Assembly: GCA_900552385.1 (NCBI GenBank) | Contig: URZI01000007.1 | Coordinates: 1 to 64,000 of the forward strand | DNA length: 64,000 nt | Direction of reading: 5' to 3' | Source: an uncultured Collinsella sp. | GTDB lineage: Bacteria; Actinomycetota; Coriobacteriia; Coriobacteriales; Coriobacteriaceae | In this document: positions 16,112 through 24,970 of the stretch, one piece after another | Layout of the letters: every line of letters starts with the position of its first letter | Numbering within the stretch: position 1 is the stretch's first letter | Made by a program: the position numbers and the translations under genes | The notes under the pieces: generated by a model | Databases searched by the model: none | Told to the model about the DNA's origin: nothing | Seen by the model: only the letters and a program-made list of their open reading frames with translations

Positions 16112-16188
16112 GCCCTATTAGCTCAGGGGATTAGAGCGTCTGCCTCCGGAGCAGAAGGCCGTTGGTTCGAATCCAACATGGGGCACCA
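16112..16188 (+). tRNA. tRNA-Arg (anticodon CCG)
   Basis: 77 nt with encoded CCA. The acceptor GCCCTAT pairs with ATGGGGC (one G-T), the D stem is GCTC/GAGC, the anticodon stem TCTGC/GCAGA encloses CTCCGGA with CCG at 34-36, and the T arm is GTTGG-TTCGAAT-CCAAC. It reads CGG codons. Confidence 0.95.
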
Positions 16189-16200
16189 TCGAACGTAAGA

Positions 16201-16236
16201 CCGTCCGAACCTCGCATGGTCCGGGCGGTTTTTCTT
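16201..16236 (+). terminator. Terminator of tRNA-Arg(CCG)
   Basis: An 11-bp stem (16201-16211 with 16218-16228) with one wobble and one mismatch is followed by TTTTTCTT. Confidence 0.8.
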
Positions 16237-16264
16237 ATACCGACGCGACGTGATGGGACGTGGT

Positions 16265-18988
16265 ATGGCAGCAACGGATATCGAGCGCGGACTCTCGACC
16301 GCCGAGGTTGAGGAGCGCATCGCCGCCGGTAAGATCAACCGCAACATGGAGCTCAAGACCAAGTCGGTCAAAGAGCTCATCATCGAGAACCTCTGCACGC
16401 TGTTCAATTTGATCAACGTGATCTTGGCGTTCCTGGTCATTTTGACCGGTTCGTTTAAGAATCTGACGTTCCTGTTCGTGGTGTTCTTGAACACCGCTAT
16501 CGGCGTCATTCAATCCATGCGTTCCAAGAAGATGGTCGATAAGCTCACGCTTCTGACCTCTAAGAAGGCCATCGCGGTGCGCGACGGTGCCGAGGTGGAG
16601 CTCGACTTGGACCAGATCGTGCTCGACGACATCATCCGCCTGGGGCGCGGCGATCAGATTCCCGCTGACGCCGTGGTGGTTTCGGGCGAGGCGCTCGTGA
16701 ACGAGAGCCTGCTGACGGGCGAGAGCGACCTTATTAAGAAACAGCCCGGTTCTGAGCTCATGAGCGGCAGCTTTATCGACTCGGGCCTGCTGCGCGCCCG
16801 CGTGATCCATGTCGGCGCCGACAACTACGTGGCCAAAATTAATAACGAGGCCAAGTACGTCAAAAAGGTCAATTCCGAGATCATGAACGCGCTTAACGCC
16901 ATCGTGCGCTTTGCGAGCATCATCATGATCCCACTCGGTTTGGCGTTGTTTGCCTCGAGTGTGAGCGAGCTGTGGGATGCCGCGGGAACCCCGGGCGATA
17001 GCGCACTTTCGCGGTGCTTCTCCGAGCTGCTGGCTGGCCATGTGCCTTCGTCGGCGCTGCTGTCCACGGTGGGCGCCCTGCTGGGCATGATCCCGCAAGG
17101 CCTGGTGCTGCTGACCTCGTCGGTGCTCGCCATCGCCACGGTGCGCCTGGCCCGCCGCAAGGTGCTGGCGCAGCAGCTCTACTGCATCGAGACGCTTGCT
17201 CGCGTCGACGTGCTGTGCCTGGACAAGACGGGCACCATCACGTCGGGCCGCATGGAGGTCGAGGGCACGTATCCGCTGCCGGTTGAGGGCGTGAGCTTAG
17301 GCGCCGGCTCGGACGAGGCGGCTGTCCCCGTCGATACCACGGTGCTCGATTTTGCGCTGGCTAACGTGGCGCGTGCGACTTCGGCCGATGCCAACGAGAC
17401 CTGCCAGGCGCTGCTCAACTATTACGCCGATCGCCCGGTCAAGGTGTCTGAGCCGCTGTCGGTCATTCCGTTCTCGTCCTCCAAAAAATGGAGCGGCGCG
17501 TCGTTTGCGCAGGGCTCCTATGTGATGGGCGCCGCGCAGTTTGTGCTTTCGGAGCGTGTGTTTTCGCAGGTCGAGAACCGTGTCGCCGAGCTTGCCGATA
17601 TCTGCCGCGTGCTCGTGGTGGCGCGCGTTGACGGCTTTACGCCCGATGGCGATATGGTGGGCGAGGCCGAGCCCGTGGGCTTTGTGACCATCCGCGACGA
17701 GATTCGTACCTCGGCGGCCGAGACCATCGGCTACTTTAACGAGCAGGGCGTGACCCTCAACGTGATCAGTGGCGACGACCCGCGTACGGTGTCGTCGATC
17801 GCGCGCGTGGTGGGCGTGCCGGGGGCGGACGCTTATGTGGACGCCACGACGCTCGATACGCCGGCCAAGCTCGATGCCGCAGTGGACCGCTACCATGTCT
17901 TTGGTCGTGTGACCCCGCAGCAGAAGCGCGAGCTCGTGCAGGCGCTCAAGCGCCGCGAGCACACCGTGGCCATGACGGGCGACGGCGTCAACGACGTGCT
18001 GGCGCTCAAGGAGGCCGACTGCTCCGTCGCCATGGCGGCCGGCTCCGATGCCGCGCGCAACGTGGCCGAGATCGTACTCGTCGACAACGACTTTGCCTCG
18101 ATGCCCGCCGTGGTGGCCGAGGGCCGTCGCTCCATCAACAACCTGCAGCGTTCGGCGTCGCTGTTCCTGACCAAGACGCTGTTCTCGATGGGCCTGGCGG
18201 CGCTGTGCATTGCGCTGCCGCCGTACCCCTTCGAGCCCATCCAGATGACGCTCATCAACTTCTTCTGCATCGGCGCGCCGGGCTTTGTGCTGGGTTTGGA
18301 GCCCAACAATGCTCGCGTGAAGGGGTCATTTTTGACCAATGTGCTCAAGCGTGCACTGCCGGCGTCGATTGCGGTCATTTTGGCTGCGGCGCTCGATATC
18401 TTTGTGGCGCGCGTGTTTGGCTTTAGCCAGCTCACGCTGTCTACGATGTGCCTGCTTACGTCCTGCGCGGCGAGCGTCAGCCTGATCTGGCGCATCTCGC
18501 AGCCTCTCACGCCCTTACGTGTGGTGCTTTTTGTGTTTGTAGTCGCCGGCATCCTAGTGGGCGTTATCGGATTCCCGGAGCTGCTGTCTATTGCCAACCT
18601 GTCGATGGGCCAGATGGTTATCTTGGCTGTCATCGTGATCTTTACCTGCTCGGTGTTCTTTAAGCTCGCCACGATGATGGATTCGCTCAAGCCGCGTCGT
18701 CGTCATGCCGCAACTGGTTTTTGCCGCGGTGTGCGCGTCCGCCTGGGTCGCGGTGGCGGCAAGGTGAGCTCGACGGGTTCGACGGCCGAGCGTTTTGCCA
18801 AGCGCGTCGCCGCCGACATGGCGCAGCGCCGCGAAGATCGCACCGTTCGCGTGGCCGAGGCCCGCGCGCTCGAGGGCGTGGCCCAGGCCCAGCCCAAGAA
18901 AAAGAGGAGTGCCGGAGCCAAGCGCTCTCGCGTGACCAAGTCCGCCCAAGGCATCAAAGTCTCGATGCCAAGCAAAAAGAAGAAGTAG
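16265..18988 (+). CDS. Cation-transporting P-type ATPase (CtpE-like)
   Basis: 907 aa from ATG 16265; GTG 16250 and ATG 16253 are possible earlier starts without better ribosome-binding sites. It couples ATP hydrolysis to cation movement. Motifs are TGES (about residue 153), DKTGT with the phosphorylated Asp at 320, and GDGVND near 573. There is no N-terminal heavy-metal domain or CPx motif. The helix-4 motif is IPQGLVLLTSS instead of PEGL, which I associate with the CtpE group (Ca uptake in mycobacteria). After the last helix comes an unusual tail of about 90 residues rich in Lys and Arg, ending in SKKKK. Ion specificity is inference. Confidence 0.87.
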   Translation: MAATDIERGLSTAEVEERIAAGKINRNMELKTKSVKELIIENLCTLFNLINVILAFLVILTGSFKNLTFLFVVFLNTAIGVIQSMRSKKMVDKLTLLTSKKAIAVRDGAEVELDLDQIVLDDIIRLGRGDQIPADAVVVSGEALVNESLLTGESDLIKKQPGSELMSGSFIDSGLLRARVIHVGADNYVAKINNEAKYVKKVNSEIMNALNAIVRFASIIMIPLGLALFASSVSELWDAAGTPGDSALSRCFSELLAGHVPSSALLSTVGALLGMIPQGLVLLTSSVLAIATVRLARRKVLAQQLYCIETLARVDVLCLDKTGTITSGRMEVEGTYPLPVEGVSLGAGSDEAAVPVDTTVLDFALANVARATSADANETCQALLNYYADRPVKVSEPLSVIPFSSSKKWSGASFAQGSYVMGAAQFVLSERVFSQVENRVAELADICRVLVVARVDGFTPDGDMVGEAEPVGFVTIRDEIRTSAAETIGYFNEQGVTLNVISGDDPRTVSSIARVVGVPGADAYVDATTLDTPAKLDAAVDRYHVFGRVTPQQKRELVQALKRREHTVAMTGDGVNDVLALKEADCSVAMAAGSDAARNVAEIVLVDNDFASMPAVVAEGRRSINNLQRSASLFLTKTLFSMGLAALCIALPPYPFEPIQMTLINFFCIGAPGFVLGLEPNNARVKGSFLTNVLKRALPASIAVILAAALDIFVARVFGFSQLTLSTMCLLTSCAASVSLIWRISQPLTPLRVVLFVFVVAGILVGVIGFPELLSIANLSMGQMVILAVIVIFTCSVFFKLATMMDSLKPRRRHAATGFCRGVRVRLGRGGGKVSSTGSTAERFAKRVAADMAQRREDRTVRVAEARALEGVAQAQPKKKRSAGAKRSRVTKSAQGIKVSMPSKKKK

Positions 18989-19091
18989 CTACGCGCCCTG
19001 GCGATGTTGAATTGGTGCCTTGTTCCTGTGGGGCCGTGGCGATGTTATGCTCTAACCTCGATTGTTTGAATTGCTTCGAAAAGAGGATGCC

Positions 19092-20234
19092 GTGATCTGC
19101 CCGCATTGCCTTAAGACTATCGAGGACGGCGCCTCGTTCTGCCCCTACTGCAACGCCTATGTGGGTCCGGGCGACGGTCCCGAGCACACCGAGTTCGTGT
19201 TCTGCGAGGGCTGCGGTGCCCGTCTTTCTCCGCATGATCGCACGTGCCCCAAATGCGGACGCCCCGCTCCGGGTATCCTCTCCGAGGACGCGGCCGCATC
19301 CGACCTGGCAGCGGGCCGCACGGCGGGCTTTCCGCGCCTAACGCAAGAGCAGATCGATACCGAGGTGCCGCATGCGCCAGCCTCTGCCGCTGCGGTGCTC
19401 TCAGACGCCGCCGACCCCAATGAGACCTGCGTGCTGCCTGCTTTCGATAAGGATTTCGGTATCCCCAAGGTCGATATTCCCACGCCCGTTTCCCTGCATG
19501 ACGATGCTCAAAAAACCAAGCGCAAGGTGCACCCCGACGAGGACGCCTATCACAAGCACAAGCGTCATATCCCCAAGCCGCTCATCGTCATCGCGGTCCT
19601 TGCCGTCCTTTGCGGCGGTGCCTATTGGTTCGTGACGACCGATCCCATGGGTGTCATGCCTGGCTTCTATGACCAGTTTGGCCAGGCCGCGCAGACGACC
19701 TTCCCTACGCGCCAAAAGGGCGAGGCGACTGAGGACGATACCAAGCAGGACGATTCTGCCGAGGTGGTCCAGGAAGAAACCTTGCTCACCGATGATCAGC
19801 TCTATACCAGGCTCGACGGTCTGTATCAGACCATCGTGTCCTACGGTGACGAGGACCAGATCGGCGAGGTCATCGATTCCTTTAACAACGGTTATCTCCG
19901 AACGCCGCTGTCCACCCGTCAGGAGCTGTCGCAGAGTGCCTACGCCCTGCGCGACCAGATCAAAAAGACGCAAGATGAGCTTAACAACCTTAAGTATCAG
20001 GACGATACGGTCTATGCGGATGACATCGCCCACTTAAAGCAGCTTGCCGAGTGGATGTACGAGCGTGTCGACGTGATCTGTCAGAGCTGGGACATCTCGC
20101 TGGCCATTCCTGATGGTGAGTCGATGAGTTCCCACCAAAGCGATATCCTGGCGCCCATCGCGCAGGGCGGCAACAGCGCACTGAACCAGTACGACGCCAA
20201 CGTGGGCTCCTGGAAGCCGCAGCAGCGTTCCTAA
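19092..20234 (+). CDS. Zinc-ribbon membrane protein of unknown function
   Basis: 380 aa from GTG 19092, with AAGAGGA just upstream. The first 60 residues hold four CxxC knuckles (CPHC, CPYC, CEGC, CPKC), so two zinc ribbons in the cytosol. A Lys/His-rich stretch precedes one membrane helix (about 161-180, PLIVIAVLAVLCGGAYWFVT). The extracytosolic part (about 200 residues) is acidic, then predicted helical (DDQLYTRLDGLYQTIVSYG, LKQLAEWMYERVDVI). This is the layout of zinc-ribbon sensor or envelope proteins, but I do not recognise the outer domain. A cyclophilin and a TPR membrane protein follow in the same direction. Confidence 0.75.
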   Translation: MICPHCLKTIEDGASFCPYCNAYVGPGDGPEHTEFVFCEGCGARLSPHDRTCPKCGRPAPGILSEDAAASDLAAGRTAGFPRLTQEQIDTEVPHAPASAAAVLSDAADPNETCVLPAFDKDFGIPKVDIPTPVSLHDDAQKTKRKVHPDEDAYHKHKRHIPKPLIVIAVLAVLCGGAYWFVTTDPMGVMPGFYDQFGQAAQTTFPTRQKGEATEDDTKQDDSAEVVQEETLLTDDQLYTRLDGLYQTIVSYGDEDQIGEVIDSFNNGYLRTPLSTRQELSQSAYALRDQIKKTQDELNNLKYQDDTVYADDIAHLKQLAEWMYERVDVICQSWDISLAIPDGESMSSHQSDILAPIAQGGNSALNQYDANVGSWKPQQRS

Positions 20235-20272
20235 AATTAGTTCGCCATAGTCGGCATAACCTACGTGCGCAA

Positions 20273-20302
20273 TTGATGTAAGCGCATGCTTATTGCTACA
20301 AT
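20273..20302 (+). promoter_or_regulatory. Promoter of the cyclophilin gene
   Basis: TTGATG (20273-20278) and TACAAT (20297-20302) are separated by 18 bp, about 40 nt before the start codon. Confidence 0.65.
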
Positions 20303-20341
20303 TCGTACAAATATGCTTTAAACGCACGAGGAAGGAACCAC

Positions 20342-20884
20342 ATGTTTGGTTTTAAGAAAGAGCTCTACACGCCCGAGTATCAGCTTACCGGCGACGAGTG
20401 CGCCGTTATCGAGACGTCGAAGGGTACCATCAAGGTTAAGTTTGACGGCGAGGGCGCTCCCATTCATGTCGCGAACTTCTGCGAGCTTTCCACGATGGGT
20501 TTCTATGATGGCCTTAAGTTCCATCGCTATGTGCCCGGTTTTGTCATTCAGGGCGGCGACCCCAATACCCGCGATATGTCCGGCGCCGACGTCGCTGCCG
20601 GTCTTGAGGGCCCCGACGGCATGCCCGGTACCGGTGGCCCCGGCTACTGCATCAAGGGCGAGTTTGCCACCAATCCGCGCAACAGCCATGTCGATGGTGC
20701 CCTTGCCATGGCACGCTCCATGGACCCCGATTCCGCGGGTTCGCAGTTCTACTTCTGCCTGGGCGCCCAGCATAACCTCGATTCCGGTTACACCGTCTTT
20801 GGTACCACGGTCGAGGGTCTCGATGTGATTTCGCAGCTGCGTGCCGGCGACGAGATCGTCCATGTCGAGATCGTTCACGAGTAA
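20342..20884 (+). CDS. Peptidyl-prolyl cis-trans isomerase, cyclophilin type
   Basis: 180 aa soluble protein, no signal peptide. It catalyses proline isomerisation in folding proteins. Family motifs are KFHRYVPGFVIQGGDP (active-site Arg), ALAMARSMDPDSAGSQFYFCLG (Met, Gln and Phe of the pocket) and LDSGYTVFGTTVEGLDVI. ATG 20342 follows GAGGAAGGAA. A TPR protein starts 11 nt after its stop. Confidence 0.94.
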   Translation: MFGFKKELYTPEYQLTGDECAVIETSKGTIKVKFDGEGAPIHVANFCELSTMGFYDGLKFHRYVPGFVIQGGDPNTRDMSGADVAAGLEGPDGMPGTGGPGYCIKGEFATNPRNSHVDGALAMARSMDPDSAGSQFYFCLGAQHNLDSGYTVFGTTVEGLDVISQLRAGDEIVHVEIVHE

Positions 20885-20895
20885 AGGGGACTTCC

Positions 20896-22200
20896 TTGAA
20901 TAGCCAGCTGATCCAACAGGGCCGCGCCGCTTACCGCGCGGGTGATTTTTCCGCTGCAGCCCAGATGCTTGGGGCGGCAAAAACTCCCGATGAGATTATG
21001 GGCGAGGCCGATCACCTTCGTGGCAACGCCTTGATGCACCTGGGCATGTATGCCGAGGCCGCCGAGGCCTATGCCGCCGCCCTCAACGACGGCACCTATG
21101 GCAAGCGCGGCGCGCTGCTCACCAACCGCGGCAAGGCGCTCGCCGCCGTGGGCGACTACACGACGGCCGCCCAGGCGTTCTCTGCTGCTACGCAGGATGC
21201 TTCCTATGCCACGCCGTTCAAGGCCTATCTGGGCCTGGGTAATGCGCTGTTCCAGTCGGGCGATTATGCCAACGCGGGTACTGCCTTCCGTCAGGCTGCC
21301 ATCGACGGCGCCAATCCGGCTCCTGCCGCCGCGCTCGGCGAGCTTGGTCGTTGCTTCATTAAGCTCGGCCGTCCGGCGGATGCCGTGGAGACCTACCGCA
21401 CGGCTATCGACTTTGCCGGCCCCCGCGACGACACGCGTGCGCTCAACGCTGGCATGGGTCAGGCGCTTTCTGCCGCCGGCCGTCCCTCCGACGCACTCGA
21501 CGCCTTTAACGCCGCTACTGCCGATGGCATCTACCAGCTTACCTCCGAGCAGGCCGACGAGCTTGCCCGCGTGCACGATTCGCTTGCCGCGCTGTCTGCC
21601 CAGACGGCTATGGCCACGGCTCCGGCGCCCGCGATGGACGCTCCTGCCGTCGATCCGCTCGATCCTACGGGCGCGACCGGTCAGTTTATGCCCGATCCCT
21701 CGGACACCGGCTTCTTTACGCTGTCCGAGTCCGAGATGGTCCAGCAGGACCGTCAGGATCGTAAGCAGGCCAAGGTCCGTCGTCGCCATCGCCACACGGG
21801 TCTCAAAGTCTTCATCGTGCTGCTTCTGCTCATTTTGATCGCCGCGGGCGGTCTGGGCTTTGCCTACACGCGCGGCTTCGGTTTCCCGTCCCAGGAGTCT
21901 GTCGTTTCCGATCTGTTCCAGGCTGCCGGCGACGGTGACACCGCAAAGGCCGAGTCTTGCCTGGCCTCGAGCCTGTCCGAGGACGCTAAGTCGATGATTA
22001 TCTCCTCGATTCCGCAGGGTGCCACCGTGTCCGTCGAGGGCATGGATCAGTCCATGACCGAGACGACCGCTAAGGTGAAGGCATCGCTGTCCAAGGGCGG
22101 CGAGCAGGAGTACACCGTCAAATTCGTGCGCTCCGATAACCATATCGGCTGGGCCGTTTCCTCGCTCGATATGGATTTCTCGGCTGCTGACAACCAGTAG
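20896..22200 (+). CDS. TPR-repeat membrane protein
   Basis: 434 aa from TTG 20896 with AAAGGGG upstream. Residues about 1-210 are tetratricopeptide repeats (AAYRAGDFSAAAQML, HLGMYAEAAEAYAAAL, AVGDYTTAAQAFSAA, QSGDYANAGTAFRQAA, LGRPADAVETYRTA). A linker rich in Ala, Pro and Asp and a basic patch (KVRRRHRH) lead to one membrane helix (about 295-318). The outer C-terminal domain of about 110 residues (SVVSDLFQAAGDGDTAKAESCL) resembles DUF4878-type small secreted domains. It is probably an envelope scaffold with its repeats in the cytosol; no enzyme motif is visible. A cyclophilin lies upstream and mreB downstream. Confidence 0.8.
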   Translation: MNSQLIQQGRAAYRAGDFSAAAQMLGAAKTPDEIMGEADHLRGNALMHLGMYAEAAEAYAAALNDGTYGKRGALLTNRGKALAAVGDYTTAAQAFSAATQDASYATPFKAYLGLGNALFQSGDYANAGTAFRQAAIDGANPAPAAALGELGRCFIKLGRPADAVETYRTAIDFAGPRDDTRALNAGMGQALSAAGRPSDALDAFNAATADGIYQLTSEQADELARVHDSLAALSAQTAMATAPAPAMDAPAVDPLDPTGATGQFMPDPSDTGFFTLSESEMVQQDRQDRKQAKVRRRHRHTGLKVFIVLLLLILIAAGGLGFAYTRGFGFPSQESVVSDLFQAAGDGDTAKAESCLASSLSEDAKSMIISSIPQGATVSVEGMDQSMTETTAKVKASLSKGGEQEYTVKFVRSDNHIGWAVSSLDMDFSAADNQ

Positions 22201-22222
22201 TGACCTTATGGGATTTAGCTTT

Positions 22223-22255
22223 GCCCGGCGCTTCACCGCAAGTGAGGTGCCGGGC
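22223..22255 (+). terminator. Hairpin between the TPR gene and mreB
   Basis: A 7-bp perfect stem (22223-22229 with 22249-22255), extended inward by further pairs with two wobbles, gives about 14 bp. No T-run follows, so it may be a weak terminator or stabiliser. Confidence 0.5.
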
Positions 22256-22315
22256 TTGCGCTAGTATGATGAGCTAGTAGTTTTCCAGCAATCATCCAAC
22301 ACATCAGGAGTTGCG

Positions 22316-23359
22316 TTGTTTTCTTTGATGGATATGTTCTTCGGTAGCTATGCGGGCGATCTTGCCATCGACCTCGGTACCGCAAATACGCTTGTCTCCG
22401 TGCGCGGCAAGGGCATCGTCATTCGCGAGCCCTCTGTTGTCGCCATCGACAAGAACGACGAGCGCATCCTGGCGGTCGGTATCGAGGCAAAGCGCATGCT
22501 CGGCCGTACGCCCGGCAACATCGTGGCCGTTCGTCCCCTGAAGGACGGCGTCATCGCCGACTTCGATGTTACCGAGGCCATGCTTCGCTACTTTATCGAC
22601 AAGGCTTCCGAGAAGCGCTATCCGTGGACCCCGCGTCCGCGCGTTGTCGTCTGCGTTCCCTCCGGTGTCACGTCGGTCGAGAAGCGTGCTGTCTTTGAGG
22701 CCACGATCCAGGCCGGTGCTCGCCAGGCCTACCTGATCGAGGAGCCCATGGCTGCCGCTATCGGCGCCGACCTGCCCGTCGAGGAGCCCACCGGTTCCAT
22801 GGTCATCGACATCGGTGGCGGTACCACCGAGGTTGCCGTTATCGCTATGGGCGGCATCGTCGTCTCGCAGTCCATCCGTATTGCCGGCGACGAGTTCGAT
22901 CAGGCCATCCTCACGCATGTTCGCGATGCCTACAACCTTGCCATCGGCGAGCGTACGGCAGAGGACATCAAGATCAAGGTCGGTTCCGCCGTGCCGCTCA
23001 AGGACGAGCTCGACGTCGAGGTCAACGGCCGCGACGTGATCACCGGTCTGCCCAAGACCGTGCGCATCGAGAGCGAGGAGATTCGTCGCGCGCTCAACAA
23101 GCCGCTCGACGAGATGGCCAAGGCCGTCAAGGACGCACTCGACGCTACGCCTCCCGATCTTGCCTCGGACCTTATGTACTACGGCATTTTGCTGACTGGT
23201 GGCGGCGCGCTGCTGCGCGGTCTCGACGTGCGCCTGCGCGATGAGACCGGTGTTTCGGTCAACGTCAGCCCCACGGCGCTCGATAACGTCGTTAACGGCT
23301 GTGCCCGCGTGCTCGAGGCCAATGCGTTTGATGGCGGCTTCGTCCAGACCAATGCTTAA
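22316..23359 (+). CDS. mreB: Rod shape-determining protein MreB
   Basis: 347 aa actin-like filament protein that guides sidewall peptidoglycan synthesis at the inner membrane. Motifs are AIDLGTANTLVSVRGKGIV (phosphate 1), VPSGVTSVEKRAV, MVIDIGGGTTEVAVIAMGG (phosphate 2) and LLTGGGALLRGLD (adenosine). The start is TTG 22316 with AGGAG at 22306-22310. It heads the mreBCD-mrdA-rodA cluster. Mycobacteria and many other rod-shaped actinobacteria lack MreB, so this cluster fits a Coriobacteriia origin. Confidence 0.97.
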   Translation: MFSLMDMFFGSYAGDLAIDLGTANTLVSVRGKGIVIREPSVVAIDKNDERILAVGIEAKRMLGRTPGNIVAVRPLKDGVIADFDVTEAMLRYFIDKASEKRYPWTPRPRVVVCVPSGVTSVEKRAVFEATIQAGARQAYLIEEPMAAAIGADLPVEEPTGSMVIDIGGGTTEVAVIAMGGIVVSQSIRIAGDEFDQAILTHVRDAYNLAIGERTAEDIKIKVGSAVPLKDELDVEVNGRDVITGLPKTVRIESEEIRRALNKPLDEMAKAVKDALDATPPDLASDLMYYGILLTGGGALLRGLDVRLRDETGVSVNVSPTALDNVVNGCARVLEANAFDGGFVQTNA

Positions 23360-23380
23360 TTTCCAAAAGGTGGATTCCAT

Positions 23381-24379
23381 TTGGCACGATCTTCGGGTTT
23401 CTCCACAAATCTGAATACCAAGCGACAATCAACGGGTATGCGCCCGTTGATTGTTTTCAACCTGATTTCGGTGTTGCTGCTCACGTTTTACATCCGCGAG
23501 GGCGAGGCAGGGCCGATTCATGCCGTGCGTTCGGGCGTAACGACGATTACCTCTCCGGTGCGCTTTGTGGGCTCGGCTGTGGCGGCTCCCTTCAATGCGA
23601 TTGGCAACGTGTTCTCTAACCTAACGGCGTCGCAGGACACGCTCGACGAGCTCAAGAAGCAAAATGAGGAGCTGACCTCTAAGGTCGCCGAGCTTTCTGA
23701 GGCTCAAAAGACTGCCGAGCGCCTGGAGGGCCTGGTCGGGCTGCAATCGACCTACAACCTCAAATCGACCGCAGCTCGTATCGTTGGTGCCTCCGGCGAT
23801 GCCTGGACCTCGACCGTTACCATCGACAAGGGCTCTGCCGACGGCTTTACCATCAACATGCCCGTGACGAGTTCTGCCGGTGTTATCGGCCAGATTATCG
23901 AGGTATCGGCCAAGACCTCTACCGTGCGCCTGATTGGCGACGAGAACTCGGGCGTGTCCGCCATGGTGCAGGACACGCGCGCCCAGGGTATGCTGCAGGG
24001 TCAGGCTGACGGCACGCTGCGTCTTGAGTATGTGAGCGTCGACTCCGATGTTAAGGTTGGCGATATCATCGTGACCTCTGGCATCGGTGGCGTGTTCCCC
24101 AAGGGCCTTCCGCTTGGCACCGTCTCGTCGGTTGAGAAATCGGCAAACGACGTGTACTACACCATTGTGGTGCGCGCTCAGACCACGGCCGAGAACAACG
24201 AGGAAGTGCTGGTCATTACCTCGCTGACCGACGAACAGTCGGCCTCGGATGAGGACGTGAGCACGGCCAACAGCACGCCGCAGGGAACGTCGCGCGATGC
24301 TGCAACCAAGATGAAGGACGAGAGCTCGGATGACAGTTCCGACACGTCCGAGACGACCGATTCCGGCTCGAGCGAATAG
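23381..24379 (+). CDS. mreC: Rod shape-determining protein MreC
   Basis: 332 aa. It has one N-terminal membrane helix (PLIVFNLISVLLLTFYI), a coiled coil (about 80-115), then the two-barrel MreC core (KSTAARIVGASGDAWTSTVTIDKGSADGF, GVIGQIIEVSAKTSTVRLI, VGDIIVTSGIGGVFPKGLPLG). It sits outside the membrane and links MreB to PBP2/RodA. The last 50 residues are a low-complexity Ser/Asp/Thr tail. TTG 23381 is the start with AAAGGTGG upstream. Confidence 0.95.
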   Translation: MARSSGFSTNLNTKRQSTGMRPLIVFNLISVLLLTFYIREGEAGPIHAVRSGVTTITSPVRFVGSAVAAPFNAIGNVFSNLTASQDTLDELKKQNEELTSKVAELSEAQKTAERLEGLVGLQSTYNLKSTAARIVGASGDAWTSTVTIDKGSADGFTINMPVTSSAGVIGQIIEVSAKTSTVRLIGDENSGVSAMVQDTRAQGMLQGQADGTLRLEYVSVDSDVKVGDIIVTSGIGGVFPKGLPLGTVSSVEKSANDVYYTIVVRAQTTAENNEEVLVITSLTDEQSASDEDVSTANSTPQGTSRDAATKMKDESSDDSSDTSETTDSGSSE

Positions 24380-24390
24380 GGGGCATGTCC

Positions 24391-24957
24391 ATGGATCTAC
24401 ACGAGCAGGGGATGAGCTCCCGCACGTTTGTGATCGCTGCCATTGTGTGCGTGCTGCTGCAGGCAGGCCTGGCACCGCAGATCTCCATTGCGGGCGGTCG
24501 CGTCAACTTCATGATTATCCTGGTGTGCCTAAGCGTGTTCTCGGGCGACCCGACCCGTGCCGTCGTGTGCGGTTTTTGCAGCGGCTTGTTCTATGACCTG
24601 TCCGCTGCCGTGCCGGTGGGCGTTATGTCGCTCCTGCTGACCGTGGGTTCTTTTGCCCTGGTGCACAGCGCCGTCGGTCAGACGGGCGGTACCCCGAGTG
24701 CGCGCGGCGTCACTGTGGGCGCCTTTGCGCTCGTCATTAATGTGATCTACAGCATCATCTTGCTGTTTATGGGTTTGGAGACGAGCTTTGTCGTGGCGAT
24801 CTTCGGCCATGCGCTGCCGTCCTCGATCCTGACGGGTCTGGTTGCCATTCCGTTTTTGATGTCCGGCGTCGTGCCGCAGTCCGGCTATGGATTCTCCGCA
24901 CGTGGCGGACGCCAGGCGGGTATGCGCTTTAAGCCCAAGACCCGCAAGCTCAAATAG
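24391..24957 (+). CDS. mreD: Rod shape-determining protein MreD
   Basis: 188 aa integral membrane protein with about five helices, a normal MreD length. The pattern VNFMIILVCLSVFSGDPTRAVVCGFCSGLFYDL is characteristic. I prefer ATG 24391 over ATG 24385 because AGGGGG at 24378-24383 is better spaced. A basic tail (GRQAGMRFKPKTRKLK) ends the protein. Position between mreC and mrdA supports the call. Confidence 0.9.
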   Translation: MDLHEQGMSSRTFVIAAIVCVLLQAGLAPQISIAGGRVNFMIILVCLSVFSGDPTRAVVCGFCSGLFYDLSAAVPVGVMSLLLTVGSFALVHSAVGQTGGTPSARGVTVGAFALVINVIYSIILLFMGLETSFVVAIFGHALPSSILTGLVAIPFLMSGVVPQSGYGFSARGGRQAGMRFKPKTRKLK

Positions 24958-24970
24958 GGGAGGCCCGTAG

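Noticed and set aside
22261..22281. CTAGTA repeats before mreB as a promoter
   Set aside because: TATGAT at 22265 could be a -10 box, but no acceptable -35 is present and the repeat is too short to mean much.
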